Origin: Diplocarpon mali
Taxonomy: Eukaryota; Ascomycota; Leotiomycetes; Helotiales; Drepanopezizaceae
Direction: 5' to 3'
DNA: 19,377 nucleotides
NCBI GenBank assembly: GCA_024741835.1
Contig: JAENRP010000272.1
Coordinates: 1-19,377, forward strand
Position numbers and translations under genes: made by a program. How positions within the stretch are numbered: the stretch's first letter is position 1; every line of letters starts with the position of its first letter. Shown in pieces: positions 9,766-17,950 of the stretch. Under the pieces are notes generated by a model. The model saw only the letters and a program-made list of their open reading frames with translations. It was not told the DNA's origin and searched no databases.

Positions 9766-10092
9766 TATAATAATATAGAACTACTAAAGTATGAGATCAA
9801 GTATAGTAGTAAGAAGTAGTATAAAAGGCGTATTCTATAGGTCTAATATAAAAGAAACGAAGAAGTTAGAAAGCCCTCCTTATAGGAGAGCCCTTCTCCC
9901 TTATATATATAAGCAGCTTAAAGCTCTTTGCCCATTTATATAATATTATGTAAGAATATCCTTTTACACCTTTAGGGTCGATTCGAAATAACCCTGCATC
10001 GAATCGAGATTGCAAAACCTTAAAACGCCGTACTCCTAGGTAAAACGCCGTACTCCTAGGTAATTGCACCAGTTAGGGGTGCAGCCGTTACA
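9766..10092 (-). repeat. 5' LTR of the gypsy element
   Basis: It aligns with 2521-2846 from TATAATAATATAG (matching TGTAACAACACAG) to GCAGCCGTTACA. On the minus strand it reads TGTAACGGCTGC at its start, followed by the duplicated 20-mer, a TATA-type box near 9900-9910 and the end at 9766. The outer end is better preserved than the inner end. An open frame of 67 codons on the minus strand within it has no support as a gene. No clear primer-binding site is visible next to 9766; it may be mutated. Confidence 0.93.
10022..10061. repeat. 20-bp tandem duplication inside the 5' LTR
   Basis: Two perfect copies of AAAACGCCGTACTCCTAGGT lie here, the counterpart of 2776-2815. CGCCG here against CGCTA there shows one C-to-T and one G-to-A difference per unit. 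Confidence 0.95.
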
Positions 10093-10097
10093 TATAT
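10093..10097. repeat. Target-site duplication TATAT, right copy
   Basis: It immediately follows the GTTACA terminus of the gypsy LTR and pairs with 2516-2520. Confidence 0.9.
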
Positions 10098-10596
10098 TCT
10101 GTAGTATCTACGGGCTTAAATAATCAGCTTATAATTAGAACCTCTTATATAGCTCTGCTTTAGTAGAAATGGGATTCGTTTAAAGCCTAGCTGACCCTTA
10201 TCTATTTACCTATACTAAGTATAGAATTAAGTTGCTATAATATATCGACGATATTACTATAACTGCGAAAACAACTACTTAATTAGATTAGTTCTTTATA
10301 ATTATTTAGAAACGTTTTAATACTAAGGATCTAAGGGGAATTTATAAGATCCTTAGCATCTGTATTATAAGGAACCGCTCTACTTATAAACTCTAGTTGG
10401 ACTAAGAGTAGTATATTAAGAAGATCCTAGACTAAATAGGACTTTCTACTTATACTCCTAACTTTAAGCTAAAGCGTACTTTAATTGAAGGAAAGTATAA
10501 TAAGTTAGAGCCTGCTAATAAAAATAAGTAGAGAAGAGATCTAAAGAAGTACTAATAGGATATTAAAGCAATTATATATACTATAGTATATATAAG
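10093..10596 (+). pseudogene. Copia-1 reverse transcriptase, right part, resuming after the gypsy insertion
   Basis: After the TATAT duplicate the RT resumes with SIYGLK.SA, then ALVEMGFV, ADPYLFTYTKYRIKLL, YIDDITITAKTTT, FNTKDLRGIYKILSI and RTLIEGKYNKLEPANK. This is the RVT_2 C-terminal half, with the catalytic Asp pair intact (GAC GAT at 10247-10252). Codon starts are 2 mod 3 against 0 mod 3 on the left, and the insertion plus duplicate is 7577 bp, which accounts for that shift exactly. The frame ends abruptly around 10590, just before the segment usually followed by RPDIAFA, where the next element begins with TGTGGTGCGG at 10597. Confidence 0.93.
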
Positions 10597-11018
10597 TGTG
10601 GTGCGGTCGGCTAGAGGGCCTTTATTAGGTCGCTTAGGAGGCTTGCAGAAGTAGGAGAAGATGATTGATTGTATTATTATTTAGTGTATATATGGTAAGG
10701 AGACTTCGGAAAGAAAAGGGAGAGTCTATGACTTAGCAGGAGTTATATAAAGGGTCTTTAGAATAAGTGGAGACTCTGCCTATTCTATATAATATACTCT
10801 TTAGTTAGGCGATACTCTTAGAATCGCTTAATTATATAGATAAAATAAAAGAAAGAATAGTAATTATAAAGAAAAGAGGCTCTATCTTATATACTGCCCC
10901 TTTAGAGGTTGTTCCTTTTAGAATAAGAAGGGTCACTATAGGTAATAAGCGCGCTTAAGAATCTTTGCAATTCTACGCTAGTGCTCTATTAGGCTTCCTA
11001 TAGAGTATTTCTATTGCA
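10597..11018 (-). repeat. Probable 3' LTR of copia-2
   Basis: The block begins TGTGGTGCGG exactly where copia-1 coding ends and finishes with TATTGCA just before a pyrimidine-rich tract (the element's polypurine tract), so it has TG...CA ends. On the minus strand a TATATAAG box is at 10886-10893, at a sensible distance into the LTR. No second copy is in the window, so the right edge is tentative. CACTATA near 10932-10939, a mutated mirror of TGTGGTG, is an alternative end. Confidence 0.5.
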
Positions 11019-11040
11019 AAGGTTCTCCTTCCCTTCTTTT
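11019..11040 (-). promoter_or_regulatory. Probable polypurine tract of copia-2
   Basis: On the element's sense strand this is purine-rich (AAAAGAAGGGAAGGAGAA followed by CCTT), directly next to the proposed 3' LTR. It is the expected primer site for plus-strand DNA synthesis. Confidence 0.5.
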
Positions 11041-11059
11041 AAAAACAACCCTCCTTTAT

Positions 11060-11099
11060 TATTTAAAAATATTATCTTTATACTAATAATTTTTAAATA
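11060..11099. repeat. AT-rich inverted repeat
   Basis: Perfect 11-bp arms (TATTTAAAAAT and ATTTTTAAATA) are separated by 18 bases. It lies between the copia-2 polypurine tract and its antisense ORF. Function unknown; AT-rich palindromes also arise by chance in RIP-mutated DNA. Confidence 0.6.
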
Positions 11100-11184
11100 T
11101 AGAAGGAACTCCTGCTTATTATAGCCTTGGCCGCCCTTATAAAGTAAGACCCTTAGAGTCTTTGTACCCTGCGTTATACTGACT

Positions 11185-11232
11185 TTGCGCTAGGTTGCTA
11201 GCGCTCCTTCGGAAGCTGCAACCCTAGCGCAA
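11185..11232. repeat. GC-rich imperfect hairpin
   Basis: Arms TTGCGCTAGGTTGC (11185-11198) and GCAACCCTAGCGCAA (11218-11232) pair over 14 of 15 positions with one bulged base. The 19-base loop region contains a further short TCC/GGA pairing. It is notable for its GC content and for surviving in a mutated region. It lies just upstream of the antisense ORF. Confidence 0.7.
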
Positions 11233-11299
11233 TCGTCTTAGCGCCTATTAGGTAATAAGCTGCTGCTGCTATTGCCTTTGCTATTACTGCTGCCCCTGC

Positions 11300-12300
11300 T
11301 ATTGCCGCTGCTACTTAAGAGCCCTGCCCTTGCTGCGCGCTATATACCTAAGCTTATAATAGAGCGTAATAACGCATGCGTATATTATATCGCATATAGG
11401 AGTATTAGCAATCTTAATTATTAGTACTTTAATAGTACCTTTAGTGCATATTACATTTGTTATATAGTATTAAGTAATAGCTGCTAGTAGGCCAGCGGAC
11501 CTCTCCTTGCCTCTTAAGAGGCTATCGTATCGGCCCGCGCCTATAGTACCTTTAAGGAGGAGGTAGCGCTACTACTTAACGCAGTAAAGGGTGCGCTTTA
11601 AAGCTTTTATAGTACGTCTTATTAAGTCTTATTAAGTTTTAAGCTAATTTTAAAAGATAGGAGCGATCGGACCCTAGTACTAGGAGGGCTTACTACTCCT
11701 GCGAGTAGTAGTGCTGCTGCCTCTCTTACTCCTAGCATCCTATTCGCATTCGCCGCCGGCCTGTCCTTTGCTGCCCCGTTTCCCTTGCTCGCCGCTGCTA
11801 CTACTCCCGTCCCTGCTGCCGCCGCCGCCGCCGACCCTTTTGTATCTCCCTTCGTCTCTCTAGCCCCCGCCCCTGCTATTACTGCTCCTGCTGTCGCTGC
11901 CGCCCCTGCTGTCCTCGCCCCTGTCGCTCTTGCCGCACCCCCTGCCTTCGCCCCTGCTATTGCTAGTATATTTGCTAGTAGGCCTCTGGCCGAGGGAGTG
12001 CCTCTAGGCCTCTCTTAAGAGGAGATCTATACAGAGTTTATAGCTATGGCTTTGCGGCTCCTAGCGCTAGCTAAGAGGATTTAAGAAAGGGTCGCGCCTT
12101 ATAATAGTAGCTTAGGAACATTACCTATTCTTATATTTTTAGAAAAGGAGAAGCTTCTATAGTGCACTTTATAAGAGAAAACAAATTAATATAATTATAA
12201 GAGAGTAAGAGCTTATAAGTATAAGTCTCTTAATAATAAGTGATTACTCGCTAGCAAGTGCGAGTTGCTAAACGATTGTTTAAAAGCTTTAGAGGTTTAA
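11300..12300 (+). pseudogene. Extra antisense ORF in the copia-2 3' region: Cys cluster plus Ala/Pro-rich protein
   Basis: One plus-strand frame (starts 1 mod 3) runs about 330 codons, opposite to pol. Cys codons survive at 11377, 11458 and 11482, and Tyr codons at 11419, 11425, 11449 and 11452 could be former Cys. Taking 11449 as Cys gives C-x2-C-x7-C at the end of the cluster. A helix-like segment (EAIVSARAYSTFKEEVALLL) follows, then an Ala/Pro-rich stretch at about 11700-12010, open for 234 bp from 11785 with no stop and no ATG. Past a TAA at 12016-12018 the frame goes on with FIAMALRLLALAKRI and LLASKCELLNDCLKALEV and ends at 12298-12300. That overlaps the pol stop (12289-12291) tail to tail. 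Internal stops are mostly TAA/TAG. Family not recognised; coding status is inferred. Confidence 0.55.
11690..12025. other. GC-rich island with little RIP
   Basis: Composition changes sharply here. The plus strand is rich in GCT, GCC, CCC and CTG, and TpG (CpA on the other strand) is common, unlike the surrounding sequence. It coincides with the Ala/Pro-rich part of the antisense ORF. Either low-complexity coding sequence started far richer in GC or the stretch was mutated less. Confidence 0.75.
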
Positions 12301-13000
12301 TAAACGAACGAAGCTTTTAAACTTCTAGCGGTCTAGGTTCTTAATAAGCCTATCTGCGTATATCTCCTTAGTAAGGAAGTAGATTATCTAAAAGCTTCCT
12401 TTCTAGTACTCCTAGCGGATCTATATATTACTAATTTTAATATATCAAAGGCTTATCTTAATCTTCTTATTCTTTATGACAATTAGCCGAATTATCTATT
12501 AGTTATCGTAATATATATTCTATTTAAAGAGGGAGTTTATGCGAATCTCCTTAAAAAGGCATTTTATAGCTATTATCTCCTTTGTAGTAGAAACTATACT
12601 ATAGAGTTCTACTTTAGTAAAGGAGAGCGTGATAATCGCTTGGCAATTTGCTTTTTAAATAATCGGTCCTTTAAATAGGAAGAAGACGTATCCTTAGAAG
12701 GATCTGCAGGTCTCTCGGTCATCTTTAAAAGAAGCATTTAAAAATGCGACTAATTAGTATTCCTTAGCTTTAAAGCTATAGGCAATTCTTAAAAAGCGCA
12801 TACTATATAGGTATTAAAGCGTCTAATCCGCAGCTAAGAGGTGCTTAAAGCTTAGATTAATTAGGAAGAAAGATAGTTAAAAGGCTGCGAACGCAACGTC
12901 TAGGCATATTATAATCGCTATATAAAGAATAGAGCCTATTTTCTCTTAGTACTCCTTTACCTTTTTTAAGAAAGCTTGCCTTAAGTTTTTAATAAACTCC
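12289..13000 (-). pseudogene. Copia-2 RNase H and pol C-terminus
   Basis: Read leftwards from about 13000 the frame gives a KIGSILYIAIIICLDVAFAA block (the usual TRPD position mutated), LVAFLNASFKDDRETCRSF (the usual SDA block, Asp to Asn), GYVFFLFKGPII and ANCQAIITLSFTKVELYSIV (STAEAE-type block). It continues with EIIAIKCLFKEI, YYDN, and the tail LTKEIYADRLIKNLDR.KFKSFVRLLNL. The stop is at 12289-12291. This is a full-length copia RNase H and C-terminus in the same frame as RT. It ends tail-to-tail with the antisense ORF, overlapping it by about 12 bases. Confidence 0.93.
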
Positions 13001-13720
13001 TTCTTTAGTAATAGAGTATTAAGCACTCTTCTTATATTAGCTCTAAACTTTTAAGCGATCTTCTTAATATAGGTATTATAAACTAAGGAGATCCTCTTTG
13101 CCTTTTTATCTTAAATAATCCTTACTTTAAGGAACTAGGAGATATCTCCTATAATAGTAAGCTTATATGCCCTCTTTAGGTCTTCAATCAGACGAGTCGC
13201 CCGATCTAGGTTAAAGGCCTTATATAACACTTGAATATTATTAATATAAAATGCTATAAAGACTATGCAATCCTTTGTTATGAAAATACAAGGCTCCTCG
13301 CTTAATAGCTTAAGTTAAAGGCTCTTAAGCATTCTTACAAAGTTCTTATACTATAGCGCTAAAGAGTCTTTTAGCCTATAGAGCGCGCGGTCCAGTTCTA
13401 TTACTATATTAAGGCGCTTAAAGCCATTTAATAGGAAGCATATGACTAGAGTACTCCTTAAGTCTTTAAAAGCGTTGATAAACGCATTAATAATATCGAA
13501 CTACTTTATTTCTATATCGAAGTATATAGTAAGTGCTATTAGTACTTTAAAAGACCTTACTATAAGCATAGCTGCGTAGGTTAAGAAAATTAAAGCTTTA
13601 TCTTAAAGATCCTCTTATACAATTAGCTATAATCGGCACTTTAGAAGCTCGCTAAAGCTATTGACCTTATAGGTAAAAACCTATTTTAATAGTATTAGCA
13701 AGGGTTTTAAGTAATCCCTT
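13000..13720 (-). pseudogene. Copia-2 reverse transcriptase (RVT_2), YVDD-type box changed to YINN
   Basis: From about 13590 leftwards the frame shows AAMLIVRSFKVLIALTIYFDIEIK.FDIINAFINAF, then ICFLLNGFKRLNIVIELDRALYRLKDSLAL. The segment CIFITKDCIVFIAFYINNIQVLYKAFN follows, then RLIEDLKRAYKLTIIGDIS and YIKKIA.KF. These are the RVT_2 blocks in order. The polymerase box reads Y-I-N-N (13237-13248) instead of the family's YVDD, both Asp positions becoming Asn by G-to-A change. The upstream FDI catalytic Asp is kept. Stops mark former Gln/Trp positions, so it cannot be functional. Confidence 0.93.
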
Positions 13721-15050
13721 TATACGATTCTTTAGCAATTTTAAGATTTTAAATTCTTAATCTCCTAGCGCCCTCCTTCTTTAAATCATTTGCTAAAAAG
13801 GTACTTTTCTAAGTCCTACCATCCTTTTAAAGGCTTTGGCAAAGAGCCTTAGTACTATAGGCAGTTAGGAGACTATGCTCTATCCTTTGCCTAACTATCA
13901 ATTATAGCTTTAATAATTATATAAACTATTAAATAGTCCTTCTTATCTTCTCTTATTTATTCGTTTATTTAAAAGGTTGATATAAACTCTTGCGTATATA
14001 AGGAGTAGGGTAAATCAATATTGCTTTAAGAGAGTATATACTCTAAAGTAGTAGTATATACTTTTAAAGTCTCCTATTACTTAACGCTTAAGAGTCTTAT
14101 CCTCTTTTGCTTAGGAAAAGGAAGTTCCTCCTTGCGCTTTTCTCTATAAGTCTCCTCCTTTATTTTTATTATTGCTAAAGGTTCCTTTAAGAGTTTAAAT
14201 AGCTCTATCTCTTAAGCCTATAGTCTTTAAGCTAGTATTATAACTTAAGGTATTATATTATTAAGGCCTACTCCTTTTACTAAGTTACTTCTTATAAGAC
14301 TATTAGAGCTCCTCCTAGATCTTAGTAGTAGTGCCTCTAGCCTTCTACTAAAGTTTATTAAGGCCTGCCTTTATAATCGAAGACTCTATCTTAAAGCCTT
14401 TAAGCTATCTCTATTCTTATATAAAATAGCAGCTAAAGATCTACCGATCGCCTTATAGAACTCGTCTTTAAAGACTCCCTTAAAGTTGTCTACAATTCCT
14501 TCTTTAATAAGGCCTTTATAAGGAATCATTACCCTTAAGCTCTAATCGCCATTTGCCTTCTTAAAGACTGGTAAAGTGGCTTCTAGTTCGCTTGCTTCTA
14601 CTCTTAAGTTTCTAAGCAGGTCTTTTAAAGAATTTGGATTTAAGTTAAGGCCTTTTATATTATTAGTTAAAGGCTATAGAGTAGCGTTAGTTTATAATGC
14701 AAGCTCTTCTTATATAGCAGCTTCTTCTACAGCGATTGCGTTCAGCCTTATAATAAGCTCTAATTCTTTGAAAATGCCTTCGAACTTAGCGTCCTAAGCT
14801 CCCTCTCCCTCTTTAATTAATTAGAAGGTCGTTTTAAGTTCTTAATATAATATAAGGTTTGCGCGCTTAGCTTCTGGACTATAAAAGAGAGACTCGTCGA
14901 ATTCGACATTACGAGTCGTTATTACTCGCTAAAGCATAGGAACCTAGATTCTATAAATATTAAAGGTAATATATCTAACTAAGTAACTTAAGTACCCTTA
15001 TAGTTCAATTTTAAAGGTTCGGCGGTCCCTCCCTGCCTCTCTCTCTTTAA
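13720..15050 (-). other. Copia-2 linker between integrase and RT
   Basis: This is low-conservation polyprotein sequence in the copia-2 frame, with Ser/Thr-, Lys- and Glu-rich pieces and no domain I recognise. A 73-codon plus-strand open frame at 14576-14797 is antisense to this linker and is not supported as a gene. Nothing else is seen in this 1.3-kb stretch. Confidence 0.55.
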
Positions 15051-15860
15051 TTAAAGGGTATGCGTAAGCGCTATATATATAAATGCGACTCTAGTTAGGC
15101 TTTAAGCTTACTATCATTTGCTTAATAAGTAGCGGTTTATAGAATCGAAAATACTGCTTAAACCAATTATAAAAAGCTTTACTTAATAAGATCATCTTCT
15201 TTTTAATAAGTAGGGAAATATTATAAAGGTATATAGCAGCCTTTATAACCTTCAGCCAAAGGCTTATTAAAAGCCTAGCGTAGATCCTCATTTTAATAAA
15301 GCATTTAATTAACTCCTTTCCTGCTTACTCTGCGCCTTTATTCGATTGGTATATATAAGTAAGAGTAAGCTCTAAATCGATTTCCTCCTCTTTTACTTAT
15401 CTTTAGTACTTTATAAGAGAGTCTTTCCTTAAGGAGATTATTAAAGTATTATTATCTTACCTAATCTTATAAATTAAAAGCCTATATTGGCGTTTCACTT
15501 ATACTTTAAAGGCCTAAAGGACCTCTATAACCATATCTTCGCCCTTCGATCTTAATAGGAATATCTAAAGTATACTATTATACTTATCCTTAATTAAAAG
15601 AACCTATAAGCAACTATTATATAAGTTATTTAAAAAGTTAAAGAGATCCTAAGAGATCTTAAAGAAGGGCCTTAAAGATCGGTTCTTAAAGGTAGCGCAA
15701 GAAATAACTTGCCTAGCAGACGCTACTACGCATATAAGGCACTTTAGCCTTTATATTCCCTTGATCTTCATTCCCTTAGCGCACTTAACTAGTACTTAGA
15801 GAGCCTCTGCGCTTAAGTGGCTAGCGTAAAGGTGCTAAGTATACATATTATTATCCTATA
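15050..15860 (-). pseudogene. Copia-2 GAG-pre-integrase and integrase
   Basis: Leftwards from about 15850 the sequence passes a pre-integrase segment (ALRVLVKCA-like, CVLAKA-type Cys pair) into the rve core. The first Asp lies in S.DLFNF, followed by LLIKDKYNSIL. The second lies in R.DNNT, and the Glu in AGKELIKCF, so all three catalytic positions keep acidic residues. The C-terminal part includes MRIYARLLISLWLKVIKAAIYLYN, the usual copia block with the P-x-x-LW motif, open for 66 codons at 15091-15291. That open stretch is a surviving piece of the integrase, not a separate gene. Confidence 0.9.
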
Positions 15861-16897
15861 CCTTAATAGGTATATAGCTAGACTAGAACCTATTATAGAG
15901 CGTTATCTTAGCTATAAAGAATGCTATTAAGGTAGAGAAGTTATATTAAAGTATATTTAAAAGATTTAAATAGTTAATAGGCTTATATTTAAAGAAAACG
16001 AGATTGTAGTAACGCTTTAACTAAGCTCGCTTTATAGAATCTTTAATACTTTTAAAGCGCAAAGTAAGGTCTACCCTAAAGTATTAAAAACCCTTATTTA
16101 TAAGGAGCCTCTCTAAGATAATATTAGTAGTAAACTCCTTTATAATAGCAATATTACAAAGCGTTATCCCTATAGGAGAGCTGTCACGCTATAGAAGAGA
16201 GTCTGCTATATATCTATTACCTCTCTTAATAATTAGGAGTCTTAAGGTACCTACTTTAATATATTGCTACAAGTCGCCAGAAGGCTTAAAGGTGCCTGCG
16301 ATAAGTAAATCCTTTAAATTAACAATATAAGTAGTTGCGCAATTATTAAGGAGCGTACTTAAGGAGAGTAGGTAGCGTTTTAGCTTAGAGAGGTAGTAGA
16401 TATTAAATGATTCTTTAAAAGCGTTAAAGGCAAAGGGATCTATTACTATAAAGACTAGTGAATTCTCCCTTTTATTGCCTGAACTATCCTCCTTAGAGGC
16501 TGAAGCCTTTCCCTTAAATTTATCAATTGCTATTATTATAATATCATTCTCTTTAAGCTATGCTCAGAGACCTTTGAACTGGTCTTTTGCGTTTAACGCC
16601 TTTTGTATTCATAGGACCTCCTCTTACAAGGGGAGAACCTTTATATTTTCCTTACGCCCGTTTATAGTATATAATAGTTTCCGATAGTCCTAGGGCTTCT
16701 AATAGTGATTTTTAGAGCCTCTATAAGGGCACTTGGGCCTGATCTCCTTTTTAGAGCTTATAGAGCGATTTTAGGAGCTGCTTGCTAGAGCCTGCGAAGG
16801 GGTTTCGGCATTTAGGAGAGACTCTCGATTAGTAAAAACTGCTAGTCCTTTATTATCGATTGCTCTATTAGTATAGAGACCTGGAAGTGGAGGATCT
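15860..16897 (-). pseudogene. Copia-2 protease region and truncated gag end with knuckle-like motif
   Basis: In the pol frame, a segment at about 16690-16770 reads RPKCPYRGSKNHY followed by KP.DYRKLLYTINGRKENIK. This looks like a decayed CCHC knuckle of a copia gag; the second Cys position reads Arg, so the match is partial. The protease should lie between here and 15860, but I could not confirm its active site. Only about 56 codons precede the knuckle before the LTR-like boundary at 16898, whereas copia gag normally has some 250 or more, so the gag is cut. An ATG could be read across the boundary (16903-16905, minus strand) as an alternative start. A plus-strand open frame at 16475-16687 is antisense to this region and not supported. 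Confidence 0.6.
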
Positions 16898-17133
16898 TGT
16901 AACATAGGTCACATGGTCAGATGAGGACCAAGAAAGGGGTATATATAGGACCACTGTTGTACTTAGAGACAGCGCGCAATACTAACTACCTATTCTACCC
17001 CCAACTAGTGAATTGTCCTAGTTCTTGTCTTTGGAGAGCCTGCTTATAGTGCTTCCTTCCTCTTGTTTTTAGGTCTTCCCTTAGGCCTATTCTTATATTA
17101 TCTCCCCTCTGTCTTATATTAGTGACCTACGCA
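16898..17133 (+). repeat. LTR-like block of the fourth element, little mutated
   Basis: It begins TGTAACATAGGTCAC and ends GTGACCTACGCA, giving TG...CA ends and an 8-bp perfect inverted match (TAGGTCAC at 16905-16912, GTGACCTA at 17122-17129). A TATATATA box lies near 16941-16948. CpA and TpG are common here (CACATGG, CCACTGTTG), so RIP has barely touched it. It begins exactly where copia-2 gag stops. The second copy would be right of the window, so the end is tentative; a later CA at 17290 or 17294 is possible. Confidence 0.5.
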
Positions 17134-17950
17134 GGAATAATTCCTTTAAGATTTTATCTTTATACAACTTCTCCTTTTAATTCTCTTAGTTCGCAAATAA
17201 GAGATCAACCCTTTGAAAACCCCTCTTAAGATAATAATCATTTAATTATTTATAACTATTAGTTATCATTCCTCTATTATCGACCTTGCAATCACTTAGT
17301 TATTTGGAACTATCGATTGCTACTCTCTACTATTAATAACCTCAGATTTTCCTATTTCAGCCCTTATTCTGCCTCTCCTACCTACCTCTAATCTAATAAG
17401 CTTAAATTATCAGCCTATTAGTACAATTGTCGGATTTCCAGCCTTTTTAATATAAAGAAGTTTGATTAGCTATAATAGCTACTTTAAATAAAAGCAGTTT
17501 TAAGTATTTATATAATATTAAACGAAAGCTCTAATTGAAAGAGTCTCTTTAGCTTTCTTAAAAAGCTAAATCAGATACTTTAGCTACCTTTACTTAATAG
17601 GACTTTGAAAACTGCCTTAAAATCATCTCTAAAGACCACTTTATTCTAAGAATTAATAAGAATTATTTTAAAAGCTAAGATAAATCTTTCTTAGAAACTT
17701 TATTATAGAAATTAGTCTTTAATTTAATAAACCTTTTCTTACTACTAATAATTATAATACCTTTATTTATTACTTTATACCTATTAAAGAAGTTTTAATA
17801 AAGTATAAATAAACTTTTTATAAAAGCCGGATTTTTACTCTTAAGTTAAGCCTATAAGTAGAAATATAAAAATGTAATTTTATATAACTTAAGTTCTTCG
17901 CCTTCTCCTTTAATACCTTTCCCTTTAATAACTATACTTGCTTTTTCAAT
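17134..17950. other. Leader region of the fourth element
   Basis: No coding signal is convincing on either strand. RIP is visible again after about 17130. A copy of the copia-1 minisatellite motif sits at 17837-17862. By position this is the untranslated leader between a 5' LTR and gag. I could not identify a primer-binding site with confidence. Confidence 0.45.
17837..17862 (+). repeat. Dispersed copy of the copia-1 minisatellite motif
   Basis: The 26 bases starting ACTCTTAAGTTAAGCCTATA match the copia-1 unit at 99-124 at all but about three positions, in the same orientation. No neighbouring tandem copies are present here. Confidence 0.7.

Larger units (their letters stand above)
2521..10092 (-). 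mobile_element. Ty3/gypsy chromovirus-type LTR retrotransposon, complete but RIP-decayed, inserted in copia-1 RT
   Basis: A 7572-bp element is bounded by two direct repeats of about 326 bp with 6-bp inverted termini (TGTAAC...GTTACA, partly mutated) and a TATAT target duplication. Minus orientation follows from four points: the polypurine tract next to the left LTR, the TATA box direction, the gag-RT-RNase H-integrase-chromodomain order read leftwards, and the motifs on that strand. Codon phase differs between gag (starts 2 mod 3), RT (1 mod 3) and RNase H/integrase/chromodomain (0 mod 3). There are therefore at least two indels or programmed shifts. Every domain carries stops, so the copy cannot move by itself. 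It is younger than copia-1, which it splits. It also carries an extra plus-strand ORF between pol and the 3' LTR. Confidence 0.93.
10597..16897 (-). mobile_element. Copia-2: Ty1/copia retrotransposon, minus strand, inserted in copia-1 and truncated at its gag end
   Basis: The element reads leftwards as gag tail/knuckle, GAG-pre-integrase, integrase, RT, RNase H, extra antisense ORF, polypurine tract and 3' LTR. Its pol codons all start 1 mod 3 from the knuckle (16729) to the stop (12289), so there is no net frameshift over 4.4 kb. The left boundary is where copia-1 RT stops at 10596. The right boundary is set by an LTR-like sequence at 16898, which leaves gag without most of its N-terminus. 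The 5' LTR is therefore outside the window, and a target duplication cannot be checked. It is a different copia lineage from copia-1, since motif wording differs throughout. Confidence 0.85.

Noticed and set aside
9866..10069. 67-codon minus-strand open frame
   Set aside because: It lies wholly within the 5' LTR and has no protein-like features; the other LTR copy does not support it.
10932..10939. CACTATA as the end of the copia-2 LTR, mirroring TGTGGTG
   Set aside because: It fits a mutated inverted terminus, but no polypurine tract lies next to it, whereas one lies next to 11018. It is kept only as an alternative.
14576..14797. 73-codon plus-strand Ser-rich open frame
   Set aside because: It is antisense to the copia-2 integrase-RT linker, with no domain and no continuation of the frame on either side.
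16475..16687. 70-codon plus-strand open frame
   Set aside because: It is antisense to the copia-2 protease/gag region, which is in frame with the rest of pol on the other strand.
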